Source of the DNA: Lachnotalea sp. AF33-28
GTDB taxonomy: Bacteria > Bacillota > Clostridia > Lachnospirales > Lachnospiraceae
Length of the DNA: 64,000 nucleotides
Assembly: GCF_003477885.1 (NCBI RefSeq)
Contig: NZ_QUEE01000009.1
Coordinates: 124,001-188,000 of the forward strand
Reading direction: 5' to 3'
Shown: positions 62,379 to 64,000 of the stretch, in pieces
Layout: the number at the start of each line of letters is the position of its first letter
Numbering within the stretch: the stretch's first letter is position 1
Notes under the pieces: model-generated
The model's database searches: none
What the model was told of the DNA's origin: nothing
What the model saw: the letters and a program-made list of their open reading frames with translations, nothing else
Position numbers and translations under genes: made by a program

Positions 62379-64000
62379 TTACTTCAGACGGTCATGAATT
62401 GAACCGGTCAGCTGCTCGAGCCTCCGTTTCGCATCTTCCAGGCCGGATCCGCGTACCCCCATGTAAAATTTTATCTTGGGCTCAGTACCCGATGGCCTCG
62501 CACAGCACCATTCGTCATTTTCTAATTCATAGTAAATTACATTGGATTTCGGCAGCGTCAGTTTCTCTACACAGCCTGTCTCTGCATCTGTCCGGGTTCC
62601 CTCCCGGTAATCGCGGATCGCTTTCACCGTAAAATTTCCGATCCTTTCCGGCGGATTTCTCCGGAGATCCTCCATGATTTCCCCTATCTTTTCAGCGCCA
62701 TCGGCTCCTTTGTATGTCAGCGTGGACAGGCCTTCGCGGTAATACCCGTATCTGTCATACAGATTTACCATCGCATCCCACAGAGTCATATCATGTTTCT
62801 TGTACCATGCAGCAGCTTCACATAACGCCATAACAGCCGATACCGCATCCTTGTCACGGGCATGGGTGCCTACCAGACAGCCATAGCTTTCCTCCAGACC
62901 GAACACGTAGTGGCGGTTTCCACACTCTTCAAAGAATTTAATCTGCTCTCCGATATACTTAAAGCCGGTAAGAACCTCGATAAGCTCCACGCCGTATTCC
63001 CCCGCCAGCCGGTCGGCCATGTTGGTTGTAACAATCGTCTTGATCAGCGCGCCGTCCCCAGGCAGCGTATGATTTGCGCGCCTTTCCCGCAGAATGTATT
63101 CCGCGATCAGCATGCCCGACATATTGCCGGTAAAGCTCACATACTGTCCGTCCGCTTTATTTTTGGCGTAAACGCCCAGGCGGTCAGCATCCGGGTCCGT
63201 TGCCAGCACAATATCCGCATCTACCTGTCCGGCCAGTTCGAGCGCCAGCGCGAACGCCTTTGGATCCTCTGGATTCGGATAGGATACTGTAGGGAAATCC
63301 CCATCGGGTAACTCCTGTTCCGGCACCACATACACATGGCGAAAGCCCAGTTCTTTCAGTATACGGCGCACAGGGATGTTTCCCGTTCCGTGCAGCGGTG
63401 TATAGACTATGCGGATATCATCCGCCATTTCCCGGATCGCCTCTGGATGAATGATCTGTTTCTTGAGTTCCTCCATATACCGGTCATCCATCGCTTCACC
63501 GATCACATGATACAGTCCCTGATCCACCGCAGCCTTTTTGTCCATAGTCTTTACTTCCCGAAAGTCTGTGATGCGGTTCACCTCGGATATGATCTCAAGG
63601 TCCTTTGGCGCTGTAATCTGAGCGCCGTCTTCCCAGTATACCTTATAGCCGTTATATTCCGGCGGGTTGTGGCTGGCCGTTACCACGATGCCGGCAATAC
63701 ATTTCAGCTCTCTTAAGGCAAAGGACAGCTCCGGCGTAGGTCGCAGAGTTTCAAACCTGTATGTCTGTATGCCATTGGCGTTAAGACACAGGGCAGCCGC
63801 TTCTGAAAATTCCGGGGACATATGTCTTGAATCAAAGGCGATTGCCACGCCCTTTTCCCGTCCGCCGTTTCGGATAATATAGTTTGCCAGCCCCTGTGTG
63901 GCCTTTCCCACAGTATACAGGTTCATCCGATTGGTTCCCGCACCGATCACGCCTCTTAATCCGCCGGTTCCAAATTCCAAATCCCTGTAGAACCTGTCCT
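62379..64000 (-). CDS. Phosphoglucomutase/phosphomannomutase family (5' end outside window)
   Basis: The frame continues past the right edge. Codons before position 63980 read DRFYRDLEFGTGGLRG, the usual interior of Firmicute phospho-sugar mutases, so the apparent TTG start at 63980 is false. Motifs: phosphoserine loop GIVVTASHNPPEYNGYKVY, metal loop ATDPDADRLGVY, sugar loop GLEESYGC, phosphate loop RPSGTEPKIKFY. It interconverts hexose-1-P and hexose-6-P and could supply sugar nucleotides for the glycopolymer operon. Confidence 0.95.
   Translation of the reverse strand, partial: DRFYRDLEFGTGGLRGVIGAGTNRMNLYTVGKATQGLANYIIRNGGREKGVAIAFDSRHMSPEFSEAAALCLNANGIQTYRFETLRPTPELSFALRELKCIAGIVVTASHNPPEYNGYKVYWEDGAQITAPKDLEIISEVNRITDFREVKTMDKKAAVDQGLYHVIGEAMDDRYMEELKKQIIHPEAIREMADDIRIVYTPLHGTGNIPVRRILKELGFRHVYVVPEQELPDGDFPTVSYPNPEDPKAFALALELAGQVDADIVLATDPDADRLGVYAKNKADGQYVSFTGNMSGMLIAEYILRERRANHTLPGDGALIKTIVTTNMADRLAGEYGVELIEVLTGFKYIGEQIKFFEECGNRHYVFGLEESYGCLVGTHARDKDAVSAVMALCEAAAWYKKHDMTLWDAMVNLYDRYGYYREGLSTLTYKGADGAEKIGEIMEDLRRNPPERIGNFTVKAIRDYREGTRTDAETGCVEKLTLPKSNVIYYELENDEWCCARPSGTEPKIKFYMGVRGSGLEDAKRRLEQLTGSIHDRLK

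Noticed and set aside
63980..64000. Apparent TTG start of the phosphohexomutase
   Set aside because: Upstream codons to the window edge read DRFYRD, continuing the conserved protein, so the gene is truncated by the window.

Overview
The window looks like chromosome of an anaerobic clostridial Firmicute, most likely a gut Lachnospiraceae. The evidence is a T-box-controlled thrS, a YesM/YesN two-component system beside LplB/YtcP-type sugar permeases, a Csp-type S8 peptidase, ECF sigma genes, strong AGGAGG ribosome sites and roughly 50% GC. This assignment is inference from gene content. I saw no rRNA, tRNA, CRISPR array or transposase gene. The two end genes are cut by the window edges.

Layout. 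1-3.6 kb: TPR/zinc-ribbon membrane protein, a 47-aa protein, folC, a YigZ protein and a small protein, all on -. 3.9-6.6 kb: class A penicillin-binding protein (+). 6.6-12 kb: a - strand run FAH hydrolase > GNAT > lactonase-like propeller > aroC > GH35-like hydrolase. 12-16.5 kb: a repeat-rich DUF4397 protein, an RNA methyltransferase, and an ECF sigma factor overlapping a membrane-anchored serpin. 16.8-18.5 kb: glycolipid-type GT4 plus a TVP38 membrane protein. 18.5-23 kb: nucleotidyltransferase, T-box/thrS and an Rpn nuclease. 23-42 kb: a large carbohydrate or plant-compound catabolic locus. On - it holds two permeases, a solute-binding lipoprotein, three amidohydrolases, an enolase-superfamily enzyme, creatininase, RidA, a Gfo/Idh/MocA oxidoreductase, a CBM9-like protein, an RraA aldolase, a putative glycosidase and a GH106 rhamnosidase. 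The YesM/YesN regulators are divergent on +. 42-52 kb: signal peptidase II-like protein, ABC exporter, S8 peptidase, ClpX and two tandem HtrA proteases, a proteostasis and envelope block. 52-62 kb: surface glycopolymer operon (four GT2 proteins, polyprenyl sugar-phosphate transferase, LCP ligase). 62-64 kb: a 71-aa protein and a phosphohexomutase.

The least explained content is non-coding. (1) A family of 207-208-bp palindromic elements has termini GTTACTATT / AATAGTAAC. It has three full copies, a 48-bp miniature, two single arms and one diverged relative. Two members are flanked by perfect 8-bp direct repeats. Each full copy has a different 19-nt arm that is mirrored by its own complement. 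(2) Fourteen units of a 47-bp double-hairpin repeat occur in seven places. They are always in sense with the next gene and end 17-32 nt before its start codon, just 5' of the ribosome site. Stem changes are compensated and the DNA triloop is GNA in all but one unit. (3) The serpin carries an anti-sigma-like cytoplasmic N-terminus and a membrane anchor, and is translationally coupled to an ECF sigma factor, which suggests a protease-sensing signalling pair.
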